Below are positions 35,120 through 44,591 of a stretch of DNA of 64,000 bases, piece after piece (position 1 is the first letter of the stretch; each line of letters begins with the position of its first letter). Below the pieces are notes generated by a model. The model was not told the origin of the DNA and made no database searches. It worked only from the letters and a program-made list of their open reading frames with translations. A program made the translations under genes and the position numbers. This stretch comes from Planctomycetaceae bacterium (GTDB taxonomy: Bacteria > Planctomycetota > Planctomycetia > Planctomycetales > Planctomycetaceae), in the NCBI GenBank assembly GCA_024742875.1, contig JANSXP010000010.1, forward strand, positions 91,203 to 155,202, given 5' to 3'.

Positions 35120-35303
35120 GAATTCTGGACATCTCTGGAATTCCGTTCCTGTAGAAATCCGTCTGGCGGGATGCCCTGAAGACTGGCTGTTTCTGACGTT
35201 GAAGCCGCTACTGTGACTGGCCCTGTCGCTGCGATACAACTTGAAATCACCTCAGGTGTTGCGTTTCCCTGGTTGAAACGCCATTTGTCGAAAGACTGAA
35301 GTC

Positions 35304-35669
35304 ATGCGAGTACGTCTCGGAAAAGCCCGTCGTCGCTCTAAGAAGCGATTGTTTAAGGAAGCACGTGGTAATTTTGGAGGTCGCAGCAAGCTCCTGCGAA
35401 CCGTCAAAGAAACCATTGTTCGCTCCCGAGCTTATGCGTACCGGGATCGTCGCGTTCGCAAACGTGAGTTTCGCGCCCTGTGGATCACCCGTATCACGGC
35501 GGCCTGCCGTGAACGCGGTATTTCCTACTCCCAGTTCATCCATGGCCTGAAACTGGCCGAGATCGAGCTGAATCGCAAGAGCCTGAGCGAACTGGCCATT
35601 CTGTATCCGGCCGTGTTTGATGAAGTGGTGGCTCTGGTGAAAGCCGCCAAAGAGAAGGCCGCTGCCTGA
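35304..35669 (+). CDS. rplT: 50S ribosomal protein bL20
   Basis: 121 aa, standard length. [57 protein letters not shown] and [25 protein letters not shown] are typical. Binds 23S rRNA early in 50S assembly, and in other bacteria also represses its own operon. A terminator at 35692 ends the unit before pheS. Confidence 0.97.
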   Translation: MRVRLGKARRRSKKRLFKEARGNFGGRSKLLRTVKETIVRSRAYAYRDRRVRKREFRALWITRITAACRERGISYSQFIHGLKLAEIELNRKSLSELAILYPAVFDEVVALVKAAKEKAAA

Positions 35670-35691
35670 TCGGGTACCGCCCACAGAATTC

Positions 35692-35721
35692 AGCGAGGGT
35701 CCTGATGGCCCTCGCTTTTTT
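35692..35721 (+). terminator. Rho-independent terminator after rplT
   Basis: Stem AGCGAGGG / CCCTCGCT with a nine-base loop and a T run (TTTTTTA). It separates rplT from pheS, which therefore needs read-through or its own promoter. Confidence 0.92.
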
Positions 35722-35881
35722 ATGCGCAGCGCCCGGAGCCATGCTGCGACCTGGCGTTTCATTCTCAATGTGATTGCCACAAACATCGCGTTTTGACTTC
35801 TGCAAACAGCAGCCGGCTTTAAGATTCGAGCTCTGCTGTTTGGCCGATTTGTCGGCCACTGTTTCCGACCGGAGCTCTGTT

Positions 35882-36886
35882 TTGGATATTCTTCAGGCAT
35901 TTTCTGACTACCTGGATGCTGCAAAAACGGCCATCGCGTCCGCCTCTACACTCGAGGAGATTGAGCAGGTCCGCATCGAGTATCTGGGACAGAAGAAGGG
36001 CAAGGCTCGCGAGCTGCAGTCGCTGATCGGCAAAGCGTCCAAAGAGGAAAAGCCAGTCGTCGGCAAGCGGTTCAATGAAGTGCGCACTGAAGTGACAGCC
36101 CTGCTGGAAACGCGTCGGGACGCGCTGGGTTCCGGTGCCACTGAGGTCGAATCTGACTTTGATCCGACGCTGCCCGGCATCGCGCCGCGTCTGGGCAACG
36201 CCCACCCGATCACCAAAACGATCACTCATTTCCGCGAACTCATGGGGCGGTTTGGTTTTCAGGTCGTGGAAGGCCCGGAGATTGAAGACGAGCGTCACAA
36301 CTTTGATGCTTTGAATATTCCGGAAGATCATCCGGCACGTGACCCTCTGGACAACTTCTACATTGCCACGGCGCAAAAGACGGCAGGCGGACCCATTCTG
36401 CTGCGAAGTCAGACATCAACCGTGCAGATTCGCACGATGGAACAGGTAAAGCCACCGGTCCGCATTGTCTCACTGGGCCGCGTGTATCGGCCCGATACGT
36501 TCGATGCGACACACTCGTGCATGTTTCATCAGATGGAAGGTCTGATGGTCGACAAGCACGTCACCATGGCTCAACTCAAGACGTTGTTGAGTCTGTTTGC
36601 TCGATCGTTTCTGGGGCCGGATGTCGAAATTCGATTTCGTCCGTCCTTTTTCCCGTTCACAGAGCCCTCGGTGGAAGTGGACATGAAGTGGGGCGGCACC
36701 TGGCTGGAAATTGGAGGAGCCGGCATGGTGGATCCCAACGTCTTTCGGGCCGTTGGCTATGACCCTGAAGAAGTGAGCGGCTTTGCGTTTGGGTTGGGAA
36801 TCGAGCGATTCTGCATGAAGCATTTTGAGGTCGACGACATTCGACGCTTCTACGAAAACGACGTCCGTTTTCTGCAGCAGTTCTAG
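35882..36886 (+). CDS. pheS: Phenylalanyl-tRNA synthetase alpha subunit
   Basis: Joins with PheT to charge tRNA-Phe. About 334 aa if translation starts at TTG 35882 ([17 protein letters not shown]...), which follows CCGGAGCTCTGTT and matches the usual N-terminus and length (about 327-350 aa). The open frame from ATG 35774 would add 36 residues without family match. Motifs: [93 protein letters not shown]. The partner pheT is not downstream; the next gene is on the other strand. Confidence 0.95.
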   Translation: MDILQAFSDYLDAAKTAIASASTLEEIEQVRIEYLGQKKGKARELQSLIGKASKEEKPVVGKRFNEVRTEVTALLETRRDALGSGATEVESDFDPTLPGIAPRLGNAHPITKTITHFRELMGRFGFQVVEGPEIEDERHNFDALNIPEDHPARDPLDNFYIATAQKTAGGPILLRSQTSTVQIRTMEQVKPPVRIVSLGRVYRPDTFDATHSCMFHQMEGLMVDKHVTMAQLKTLLSLFARSFLGPDVEIRFRPSFFPFTEPSVEVDMKWGGTWLEIGGAGMVDPNVFRAVGYDPEEVSGFAFGLGIERFCMKHFEVDDIRRFYENDVRFLQQF

Positions 36887-37230
36887 TCCCGCGCACTTCG
36901 AGGAGTTTACTGCTCGCTGGCTGACGATCTGGCGTTACCGGTTTGCTCATTCCCCAACTTGTGGGCGTGGGCGCTGCTGGCCAAAGCCCGTTGTTGAGTC
37001 CTGCGGACGCGATCTGCAATTCTGCCCACAGAGGGCAGATTCCCTGGGGAAGGGAAAGGGCTGGGGCTGGGGATCGAGGTGGAGTTGTTCCGGCATGGCC
37101 CGCCGCCAGTGTCTGGGAACCTACTGGCGCCTCGTTGATGCGGGCGTCTGTTCGAGGCGTTGTGGCGACCGCTTTTCGACTCATCGCTCAAGCCGTTTTG
37201 CCACTCGCCTGTCGACCCGTTGAAGGGTCG
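36887..37230. other. Intergenic, 344 bp
   Basis: Convergent spacer between pheS and the zinc-ribbon gene. Open frames on both strands look random; no hairpin with a T tail was seen. Confidence 0.5.
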
Positions 37231-37692
37231 TTACGCCTCCAGTTTGATGGGGCCGTCGCAGAATCGACAGCTCACATTCTGGCCGGCAAACTTCATGCTG
37301 GCGCGAATTTCCTGAGAGCAGTGCGGGCAGTTGCTGTACATCGCCACACGCTCGATTTTCTCGTCGTACTCGAACGCATGATTGCAGTGGCGACATGAGA
37401 CCCGCTCTCCGATGTACTTGGAGTTGACGCGGAGTTCTTCGCTGCAGCCTAAACAGCGGATGTAGTGCCCGCGGGCTTTTGCAGTTTTCATGATCTTGAT
37501 TTCAGGCAGCGGAACGAATTTGGGGATCTCGATCGAGTCGTCTTTGAGTTCGCTGTTGAGCATTGCCCGGCACGTCATGCAGTGAACGACGTTGGCCGGC
37601 ATGTCTTCACCACATTTTGGACATGGGCCACCAGGCCAGGCCCCCTGGACGCCTCTTACCTCTTCTGGCATATCAAACACGCTTGAACTCAT
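37231..37692 (-). CDS. Three-zinc-ribbon protein
   Basis: 153 aa from ATG 37692, with AGGA seven bases upstream. Six CxxC knuckles form three ribbons: C24/C27 with C38/C41 (CPKCGEDMPANVVHCMTC), C80/C83 with C100/C103 (CLGCSEELRVNSKYIGERVSC), and C122/C125 with C142/C145 (CPHCSQEIRASMKFAGQNVSC). The second and third are close copies. The family is widespread in planctomycetes; it probably binds zinc and a partner, but the role is unknown. Divergent from the FHA regulator. Confidence 0.82.
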   Translation of the reverse strand: MSSSVFDMPEEVRGVQGAWPGGPCPKCGEDMPANVVHCMTCRAMLNSELKDDSIEIPKFVPLPEIKIMKTAKARGHYIRCLGCSEELRVNSKYIGERVSCRHCNHAFEYDEKIERVAMYSNCPHCSQEIRASMKFAGQNVSCRFCDGPIKLEA

Positions 37693-38024
37693 GGTCAATC
37701 CTGAAACGAACCAGACAGTCACTGTTGCAAAATGATGCGCGCGGATTCGAATCACAGGTTAGCTACCTGCTGCCATGATACATTCAATATGAAGAAAAAA
37801 CGAATGTTTCCTGACACCGAATTTGCCTCCAACACAACGAATTCAGCATTTGTACAGCATGTTTGCTGAACTCGAGGTGCTGGCGAAACGCGCGCAGCGT
37901 TAAGTCTGGCAACACCGACAGGCAATAAATGTACCCAAATGTCCGAATATTTTTCGAGCGCCTCTGTGCCGTGTTTGAAGTATCGAAAGCGATCGTCTAA
38001 ACCGTTAAGCTAGGGCCAGTTTCA
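37693..38024. other. Divergent regulatory spacer, 332 bp
   Basis: Separates the zinc-ribbon gene (minus) from the FHA-sigma54 regulator (plus). AT-richer than the surroundings, e.g. 37775-37860 and 37920-37955. No promoter could be fixed with confidence. Confidence 0.5.
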
Positions 38025-40106
38025 ATGTTGCGCGGGATCAAACATTCCGCCGACGTTTTCTCTCATCATTCAACCGCGCTGTTGACTGCGCCGTTGATGC
38101 AAAGTGAAACAGCCTCTGTGATTGAAGACACGGTCCAGGAAGCATTCCTGCTCAGTTGGGACGGAAGCAGTTGGAGGGACGTTGTTCGCCTGCGACAGGG
38201 CCAGGTGGTGACCGTTGGGCGATCGTCCACCAACAAGCTGGTGCTGCATGACGACGCCTGCAGCCGCAATCACTGTGAAGTCTTCTTTTCCGAAGGGGAA
38301 TGGAAGCTGCGAGATCTGGGCAGTCGCAATGGCACGCTGATCGGCGAGTCTCCTGTGAGCGGTGATACCCCGCTGGTTCCCGGAGACATTTTCTCGATTG
38401 GCAAGTGTCGCCTCGCGTTTACGGACCGACTGGAATCACAACCCGTACTGCCTGAGGTGACGCAGACACTGACCGACCGTGAGACGATGCCGGGGCAGGG
38501 CCATGATGAGGGATCCTCGCCCGCGATTCTGCATCGCACGATGGACCCTGATTTCCTCAAGCCTCAGCAGTCGAACGCCTCCACCGCACGGGAGCTGGCT
38601 CGCCTCTATCAGCTTGGTCTGGAAATGGCGGCCGCTCAGACGCGTCAGGAGCTGACCGAGGTTGTGCTCAAAAGCCTCGCTGCGGAAACCGTAGCCGACA
38701 TTTCCGCCGTACTGCTGGCTCGCGATGATGCGCCCGTCAATCCGGCTCCTGCAGATTTGCTCGTGGTCGCTTATGACAGCTCGAAGGATCTGCCCTACCG
38801 CCGCGTCAGTGACAATCTGTCGCGAGTGGTGCTGTCCGGGAAGGAAGCCGTTCTGGCGCGGGATGTGGCCGATGATCAGCAGCTGGCCGTGTTTGACAGC
38901 CTCGGTGAGATGCGGGCTGTCAGCGTGATTTGTGCGCCGATCCACTGGAACGACGAAGTCCGCGGGCTGATCCACCTGTACTCCACCAACCCCGACAACG
39001 CGCTGGATCGTCACGATCTGGAATACACGCTGGCCGTCACACGTCAGTTCGCATCGGCTTTGCAGCACCTGACGGAACGCGACACGCTGAAGACAGGGCT
39101 GGATCAGGTCCTCAACGAGAATAAGTCGCTGCGTCGCAGTATCGGCAATGAATACCAGCTGATTGGTGTCAGCCGTGCCATGGAGGAACTGCGGGAGCGT
39201 ATCGAGCTGATTGCCGAAACCGATGCCAACGTGCTAATCCGGGGCGAAAGCGGCTGTGGCAAGGAACTGATCGCTCGCAACATTCACCTGAGCAGTCCGC
39301 GGGCCGAAGGCGCTTTTGTTTGTCTGAACTGTGCGGCGCTCAATGAGAGTCTTCTCGAAAGCGAGCTGTTTGGCCACGAGAAGGGCGCCTTCACGGGGGC
39401 GGCCGATCGCAAAATTGGACGGTTTGAGCAGGCGGACAAGGGCACCCTGTTTCTGGATGAAGTGGGAGAGATGAGCCCGGCGATTCAGGCCAAGTTTCTG
39501 CGGGTGCTCGAAGGGCATTCGTTTGAACGCATCGGCGGTCGCAAGCAGATTGATGTCAACGTTCGCATCCTGGCGGCCACCAACCGCGATCTGGAAGAGG
39601 CGGTCGAAGATCAAACGTTTCGCAAGGACCTGTACTTCCGTCTGCACGTGGCCGAACTGGTTGCTCGGCCGCTGCGGGAACGCAAAGAGGACATTGCCGT
39701 GCTGGCGGACTTCTTTCTTAAGAAGTTTGTTGACAAGACCGGACGTATGATCTCAGGATTCACCGATGAAGCGGTTGAGGTACTCACGCAGTATTCCTGG
39801 CCCGGCAATGTAAGGGAACTGCAGAATACCATTGAAAGAACCGTCATTCTGTGTCGCAACGAAGTTGTGCGTGCGGACGACATTCAGCTGTCGACGTTAT
39901 CCGTTCGTCTGACACCCGAAGAAACGCCGGTGGTGTCCACAGGAGCATTTCAGGAAGTGAGCCTGGCGGATGTTGAGCGGGACCATATTCTGGCGACTCT
40001 CAACTACACCGACTGGAACAAATCCCGGGCCGCGCAGATCCTGGGAATTGAGCGTTCCACACTGGACCGGAAACTCAAGCGGTACCACGTGTCAAGACCT
40101 GAATAG
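38025..40106 (+). CDS. FHA-GAF-AAA+ sigma-54-dependent transcriptional activator
   Basis: 693 aa from ATG 38025 (ATG 38097, MQSETASVIED, is an alternative). FHA domain 55-130 (VTVGRSSTNKLVLHDDACSRNHCEVFF, LRDLGSRNGTLIG), which binds phosphothreonine; GAF domain about 190-350; AAA+ domain with intact Walker A GESGCGKE (407-414), GAFTGA (454-459), Walker B GTLFLDE (473-479), and SWPGNVRELQNTIERT; Fis-type helix-turn-helix 650-688. It should activate sigma-54 promoters in response to a Ser/Thr kinase signal or a ligand of the GAF domain. The kinases encoded elsewhere in the window (47221) are candidates for partners, by inference only. Confidence 0.94.
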   Translation: MLRGIKHSADVFSHHSTALLTAPLMQSETASVIEDTVQEAFLLSWDGSSWRDVVRLRQGQVVTVGRSSTNKLVLHDDACSRNHCEVFFSEGEWKLRDLGSRNGTLIGESPVSGDTPLVPGDIFSIGKCRLAFTDRLESQPVLPEVTQTLTDRETMPGQGHDEGSSPAILHRTMDPDFLKPQQSNASTARELARLYQLGLEMAAAQTRQELTEVVLKSLAAETVADISAVLLARDDAPVNPAPADLLVVAYDSSKDLPYRRVSDNLSRVVLSGKEAVLARDVADDQQLAVFDSLGEMRAVSVICAPIHWNDEVRGLIHLYSTNPDNALDRHDLEYTLAVTRQFASALQHLTERDTLKTGLDQVLNENKSLRRSIGNEYQLIGVSRAMEELRERIELIAETDANVLIRGESGCGKELIARNIHLSSPRAEGAFVCLNCAALNESLLESELFGHEKGAFTGAADRKIGRFEQADKGTLFLDEVGEMSPAIQAKFLRVLEGHSFERIGGRKQIDVNVRILAATNRDLEEAVEDQTFRKDLYFRLHVAELVARPLRERKEDIAVLADFFLKKFVDKTGRMISGFTDEAVEVLTQYSWPGNVRELQNTIERTVILCRNEVVRADDIQLSTLSVRLTPEETPVVSTGAFQEVSLADVERDHILATLNYTDWNKSRAAQILGIERSTLDRKLKRYHVSRPE

Positions 40107-40208
40107 ACGGAATTCGGGGTCTGGAACCAGATTGTCTGGCCGCGTTTTAAGCTGTGAAACGCGGTCGTCGGTTCCTGTGGAAAGGTTCGTTCCAATTTCG
40201 CTTTTTTG

Positions 40209-40237
40209 TTGACAATTCGCGACGGCCGCCCAAGAAT
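40209..40237 (+). promoter_or_regulatory. Candidate sigma-70 promoter
   Basis: Perfect TTGACA at 40209-40214 and AAGAAT at 40232-40237, with a 17-base spacer, about 120 bases before the small acidic protein at 40362. Confidence 0.5.
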
Positions 40238-40361
40238 CGTCGCCAATGGATTGGTCTTCATTGAGTTGCAACTGCTTCGTTGCGACGGGGGTGAAGAAAG
40301 TGTTGGAGCCAAAGGACTGGCCGGTTAAAGCAGAACACGTTGCTATCTTTGGAGCCACTGA

Positions 40362-40682
40362 ATGTCGACGTTCTTGGGTGAGTTGGATGGAGGTCTGGAA
40401 GCACTCTCTGATATTGAGGGCTATGAATTCCTGAGCGACCTGGATGCAGGTTTCGAAGAAGAGTTAAAGTCCCTTGGCGTAGATCCCGGAGCCCCAACGG
40501 CCGCCAAGCCTGGATCAGAAGAAAAAGTCATGATGCTCGCAGCCCGCTACGCGGCTGGTCTGCCACTGTGGCACAATGATGACTGTTATGATCACGGCCC
40601 CGGAAGCGTTGGAAATCTGTTTATCGACAACGACCTGTCGGAAAGTGCCGCATCAGACGATGAGGAATTTGACCTCGCGTAG
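40362..40682 (+). CDS. Small acidic hypothetical protein
   Basis: 106 aa, starts MSTFLGELDGGLEALSDIEGYEF, with TTGGAG upstream. Very acidic (many Asp/Glu, ending SESAASDDEEFDLA). A central helix (EEKVMMLAARYAAGLPLWHNDDCYDHG) has a His/Asp/Cys cluster that might bind metal. Unrecognised. Has its own candidate promoter and terminator, so it is a separate transcription unit. Confidence 0.65.
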   Translation: MSTFLGELDGGLEALSDIEGYEFLSDLDAGFEEELKSLGVDPGAPTAAKPGSEEKVMMLAARYAAGLPLWHNDDCYDHGPGSVGNLFIDNDLSESAASDDEEFDLA

Positions 40683-40749
40683 GTGACCCTGTGTGGGCGA
40701 CCTCGCGTTGGCAATCTCGCGTTCGCGGACTCACTGAATAAAACATGCG

Positions 40750-40783
40750 AAGCGGCTTTCGGTTACCGGAAGCCGCTTTTTTC
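40750..40783 (+). terminator. Rho-independent terminator
   Basis: Long stem AAGCGGCTTTCGG / CCGGAAGCCGCTT, loop TTA, with six T. It ends the 40362-40682 transcript. Confidence 0.92.
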
Positions 40784-40871
40784 GTGAACACCCGACTGTT
40801 GGCAAATCACCACACTGACAACGCCCGCGCCCAGCCGCTCCTCTGTGCGCAATGGGATCTGCTTCTCGCGC

Positions 40872-40905
40872 AACAAAAAACGCCGTGAAGCAAATCTCAC
40901 GGCGT
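40872..40905 (-). terminator. Rho-independent terminator (minus strand)
   Basis: Reading minus, stem ACGCCGTGA / TCACGGCGT followed by TTTTTTG. It ends the gene at 40942-41229. Confidence 0.92.
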
Positions 40906-40941
40906 CCACAGAACAGCAGAGGCTGATTCCAAAGCGGAACG

Positions 40942-41229
40942 CTAAAAGCCCTCGCCTTCGATCCTTGACTGCAGTTCGTCGCGTTCGCGGCGCGTCATTT
41001 CGAGGTCAAACATCAGATACTTCACGTCCAGTCGCAGCTGAGACAGGGCTTCCTGAACAAGCCCCAGAATGCGGCGGCGACGCAGGACGGAATCGGACAC
41101 CCGTTTGTAGGCCAGCATCAGGTCATCCTTGCGCTCGCTGTCGACTGAATTGAGTAATTCACCAAGTTCGACCAGTTCGGCGGGCAATTCGTCAGACTTA
41201 CGGTCCTGAAAACGTTTCGGCTGTGACAT
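40942..41229 (-). CDS. Small helical hypothetical protein
   Basis: 95 aa from ATG 41229. Mostly helix and charged: LPAELVELGELLNSVDSERKDDLMLAYKRVSDSVLRRRRILGLVQEALSQLRLDVKYLMFDLEMTRRERDELQSRIEG. The second half resembles a coiled coil, with heptad-like hydrophobic spacing. I believe it belongs to a planctomycete family often called hypothetical; no function can be given. Its terminator is at 40872. Confidence 0.72.
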   Translation of the reverse strand: MSQPKRFQDRKSDELPAELVELGELLNSVDSERKDDLMLAYKRVSDSVLRRRRILGLVQEALSQLRLDVKYLMFDLEMTRRERDELQSRIEGEGF

Positions 41230-41750
41230 GGCTGGGGGGCGCTTTCTCGTTGGGTTGCAGGGGGCAAAACCCCGGACCGATTGTCTCGATCAGATCATCA
41301 CGTCGCAAGCAAATAGGTTTGGGATTGATTCAGATTGCGTTTAGCCCACAGACAGCATCTCGTCATGCAAGCGGCAATCAGCACAACCCGTAATACCGGA
41401 AAAGATGATTCTTCGATTCTGGGGTGGGTTCGTCAAGTCGCTGATTCGTTCTGGCGGCCGGGTTTCGGGAAGGTCCCTGTCCTGCACGAGTGTGCGGGTG
41501 TTTCAGGCACCCTAAGCTGTCACTCAGAATCGCTGCTCCTGGCAACTGGCCGGGAAGCAAAGTGGGGGCGTGTCCTTGAAACAAGCAACAGCTCGCGGAC
41601 CCTCGAGGTCGGCTAACGTGCGGAAATGGGGGTGAGCCAGTGTACAAACGCCTCTGAAAGCCGCGTCAGACTGGTCTCGGACCAATCTGCTGAATCGGCT
41701 AAGATTGCGGCTCGAATTCTGTCAGCCACTGCACGGAAGCTGTTTCTGGC
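41230..41750. other. Divergent intergenic region, 521 bp
   Basis: Between the small helical protein (minus) and the large exported protein (plus). One 93-codon frame (41335-41616) has no convincing features. No promoter fixed. Confidence 0.5.
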
Positions 41751-44591
41751 ATGCTCTCCCCGTATTCGCACAGATCTGCCAAACATCTGCGTTGGACATT
41801 TTCTCCTCTCATACTGGTGTGCCGTATGGTGGGCACGCTCGTGGTGGTTTGCGCCGTCTCCCATGTGATGGCGCAGCAGCAATGGACGCTGGATCGGCAG
41901 TTGTCATCGCGGCAGGTCTCCCGAGTCCCACAGGAACAGGGCTCTCCCGGCGCCCCCACACGACTTGCCTTTCTATCGCCAGCTGATGTCCAGCCCGTCT
42001 ATGCCGTGCTGGATCGTCCGGCTTCGCTGCCGCATAACGACTTTCAGGCGTCCGTCACGGTCAACAGTAACCTGTCCGGGCTGAGGCTGGCGCTGCGACT
42101 GAGATTTCCCAATCAGCAGGATCCCCGAACGGGGCAGCCTCTGACGGCCCTGATCCGGGGACCCGCCTCTCGTGGGGCACAGGAGCAGCAGATCTCCGTG
42201 ACGGGCTCCCTGAAGAATGTACAGGCGACTGTGCGCGAGCTGCGGGCGGAGACATTTGAGAAGGGGATTGACGCCACAGGGGCGTATGTCGACGGCTGTG
42301 TCCTGATCGCAGAGGTGCATCGGGGGACCTCGGTCATTGACGTTTCCGATCTGCAGTATGGCCCGGTGGTCACCGTTCCTTCGCTGGCCGCCTTAGAACC
42401 AGTCGCTGATCCGGCCGTCACGCATGTGCCGATTGAGATCCGCCGTGATCAGGTGCTGTTCAGCGGGCAGCCTCGCTTTCTCAGACTGATGCCCGACCAT
42501 GGAGAATCGATTTCGTTCCTGAAGCAGCTGGGCGTCAACGCGGTTTGGGTCAGCGATCTGTCGCAGACCGCCCGCATGCAGGAACTGATTCAAAATGACA
42601 TTGTGGTCGTGGCCACCCCGCCGCACCCGCAGTTTGATCCGGCCGATTTTCGTACACCACTACAGGGACTGTCCCCGTTAGAGAAAGTCCACCCACTGCC
42701 GTCCATCTGGTATCTGGGAACCCGCGTGAACACAGATCAGATGTCGCACCTGCTGGCGTGGGGCCGCGAGGTCCGCAGTGCGGATCGTGTCCTTGCACGA
42801 CCACTGATGGCCGATGTTCGCGGTCTGGAAGGCGTGGCGTCCCGGCAGATCGATTTTGTTGGTATCACTCAGCAGGCCGTGGGCGGCCACCAGTCGTTTG
42901 GTCGTTCCCGTAATCTTTCCTACCTCAGGCAGAATACTTCGGCGCAGTTGATGCTTCCCTGGGAATGGGTACAGAGCGAACCGCAGGCGGCGTACACACA
43001 GTGGCGTCAGCGCAGTGGACTGCCTCCATCGGTCGTGGAGCCGGAGCAGATTCTGCTGCAGACCGTCGGTGTGCTTTCCTCAGGTTGCGACGGACTGGGC
43101 GTGTGGAAGACGGCTTCGCTGGAACCGGCCGCCGGTCAGGCGGCTTCCGAGACGGCACTGGCCATCGAACTGTCCTGTCTCTACGTGCAGATCCTGGAGC
43201 CATTCCTGGTCAACGGCAGCGTGGAAGGGCATATCGGGATTCGGGTGGAACAGTCCCGAGGCCCCCGGGACGAGCCGTCATGGCTGGAGCAGACCTTCGG
43301 TAACGAAGCGGCCCGACCGTCGGAGTACACGGCCCGGGTGGCGGTGCCGGATGCGGCACTGATCAACTCCACTGGCGCTTCTTTGATTCTTGCCGGCTAC
43401 TGGGACGCTTCATCGCATCTGGTGCCACAGGAACTGTATTCCTCCCAGGCGGTCGCCACGGTGGCGGCGACCGAAACGGCTTCCGCCTGGCAGGTGGGTG
43501 CCACGGGTTTGCGGGGGCTGCGTCGAGTGCCGACGGCCGGCGGCCTGAAACTCGATATTCGAGACTTTGACCAGCTGGCCGTCGTTCTGGTCACAGCCAG
43601 TCTGGCAGAACGCGATACGATGTCGCGACGCGTGCACGCCACGGCGGAGCGTGCTGCCGCACTGTTTGTGCAGTTGGCTGCTGCCAAGGCACGACGGATC
43701 CGCAGCACGTGTGACATCATCGACGCGATGGTAGGGGCAGACAACATGGCAGCGTCCATGCTGGGCCGCGCTGATCAGCTGATTGACGGGGCTCAGCAGG
43801 CTGGCAGCCGGCGAGATTTTGCCGGTTGTGAACGGCTGTCGCGCAGCGCCATGCGAGAGCTTCGCAGGGTGCAAAGCCGTTACTGGTATCGTGCCGTTCA
43901 GTCGCTGCCGACCCCCATGGCCAGCCCTTACACGACGAGTTTCTCCACCTTGCCGGATCACTGGCGAATGATGGCGAGAATTCGACAGGCGGCAGGTCCC
44001 AACCTGATGTCGTCTGGCAGCTTTGAAGACCTGCGACAGTTGTCGGAGGGGGCCTGGCTGCCCGTTCCGCCCGATGATGAAGCCTTCCAGTCCAATGCGG
44101 ATGTCGTGGCCGATGCGGAGACCGGCAACCAGGTTCTGCGGCTGCGGACATGGCAGAAGGAAGCGGACACGCAGTCAGCTGACGAACCAGCGTTTCTGGT
44201 ACGGTCTCCGGGAATCGAGGTGGAAAAAGGGGCGATTTACGAAATCACGGGGCGTGTGAAACGCGGTCGTTCAGTGCCCACTCAGGATGCCGAGCCGTTT
44301 TCCATTTTTGACAGTGATCTTGGGCCGGAGTTTGCTGTAAAGCCCTCACTGGAGCGGACCTGGCAGATCTTCCGGATTTACCGACAACCTTCACAGTCTG
44401 GACCATTGAAGCTGTGGTTGTCCCTCAATGGGGCCGGGGAGGTGTTCATTGACGACCTGTCGGTGCGCCAGCTGGCTCCGCCCCCTGCCTCCGGAGGTTT
44501 CGGGGCCCCTGGGATGGCTCCGGGAATTAGGGAATCTGGTTCTCAAGTACAGGGCGCCGGCTACTCCATCGAGCGAAATCAACCGGAATAA
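41751..44591 (+). CDS. Large exported protein with glycoside-hydrolase-like barrel and C-terminal binding domain
   Basis: 946 aa from ATG 41751 (ATG 41826, MVGTLVVVCAVSHVMAQQQ, is an alternative giving a shorter signal peptide). After the signal comes a beta-rich region, then residues about 225-460 with the look of a TIM-barrel glycosidase (IRRDQVLFSGQPRFLRLMPDHGESISFLKQLGVNAVWV, ADRVLARPLMADVRGLEGVASRQIDFVGIT, LMLPWEWVQSEP). A helical stretch at about 620-720 (RDTMSRRVHATAERAAALFVQLAAAKARRI) follows; residues 760-930 resemble a carbohydrate-binding jelly-roll (NLMSSGSFEDL, VLRLRTWQKEAD, GEVFIDDLSVRQ). No catalytic pair is proven. Probably acts on or binds a glycan outside the cell. Confidence 0.72.
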   Translation: MLSPYSHRSAKHLRWTFSPLILVCRMVGTLVVVCAVSHVMAQQQWTLDRQLSSRQVSRVPQEQGSPGAPTRLAFLSPADVQPVYAVLDRPASLPHNDFQASVTVNSNLSGLRLALRLRFPNQQDPRTGQPLTALIRGPASRGAQEQQISVTGSLKNVQATVRELRAETFEKGIDATGAYVDGCVLIAEVHRGTSVIDVSDLQYGPVVTVPSLAALEPVADPAVTHVPIEIRRDQVLFSGQPRFLRLMPDHGESISFLKQLGVNAVWVSDLSQTARMQELIQNDIVVVATPPHPQFDPADFRTPLQGLSPLEKVHPLPSIWYLGTRVNTDQMSHLLAWGREVRSADRVLARPLMADVRGLEGVASRQIDFVGITQQAVGGHQSFGRSRNLSYLRQNTSAQLMLPWEWVQSEPQAAYTQWRQRSGLPPSVVEPEQILLQTVGVLSSGCDGLGVWKTASLEPAAGQAASETALAIELSCLYVQILEPFLVNGSVEGHIGIRVEQSRGPRDEPSWLEQTFGNEAARPSEYTARVAVPDAALINSTGASLILAGYWDASSHLVPQELYSSQAVATVAATETASAWQVGATGLRGLRRVPTAGGLKLDIRDFDQLAVVLVTASLAERDTMSRRVHATAERAAALFVQLAAAKARRIRSTCDIIDAMVGADNMAASMLGRADQLIDGAQQAGSRRDFAGCERLSRSAMRELRRVQSRYWYRAVQSLPTPMASPYTTSFSTLPDHWRMMARIRQAAGPNLMSSGSFEDLRQLSEGAWLPVPPDDEAFQSNADVVADAETGNQVLRLRTWQKEADTQSADEPAFLVRSPGIEVEKGAIYEITGRVKRGRSVPTQDAEPFSIFDSDLGPEFAVKPSLERTWQIFRIYRQPSQSGPLKLWLSLNGAGEVFIDDLSVRQLAPPPASGGFGAPGMAPGIRESGSQVQGAGYSIERNQPE

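Noticed and set aside
37741..37760. tRNA T-loop-like GATTCGAATC
   Set aside because: Flanking bases do not form a five-base T stem and no acceptor or anticodon arm can be drawn.
41335..41616. 93-codon frame in the divergent spacer
   Set aside because: No ribosome site, no domain, atypical composition.
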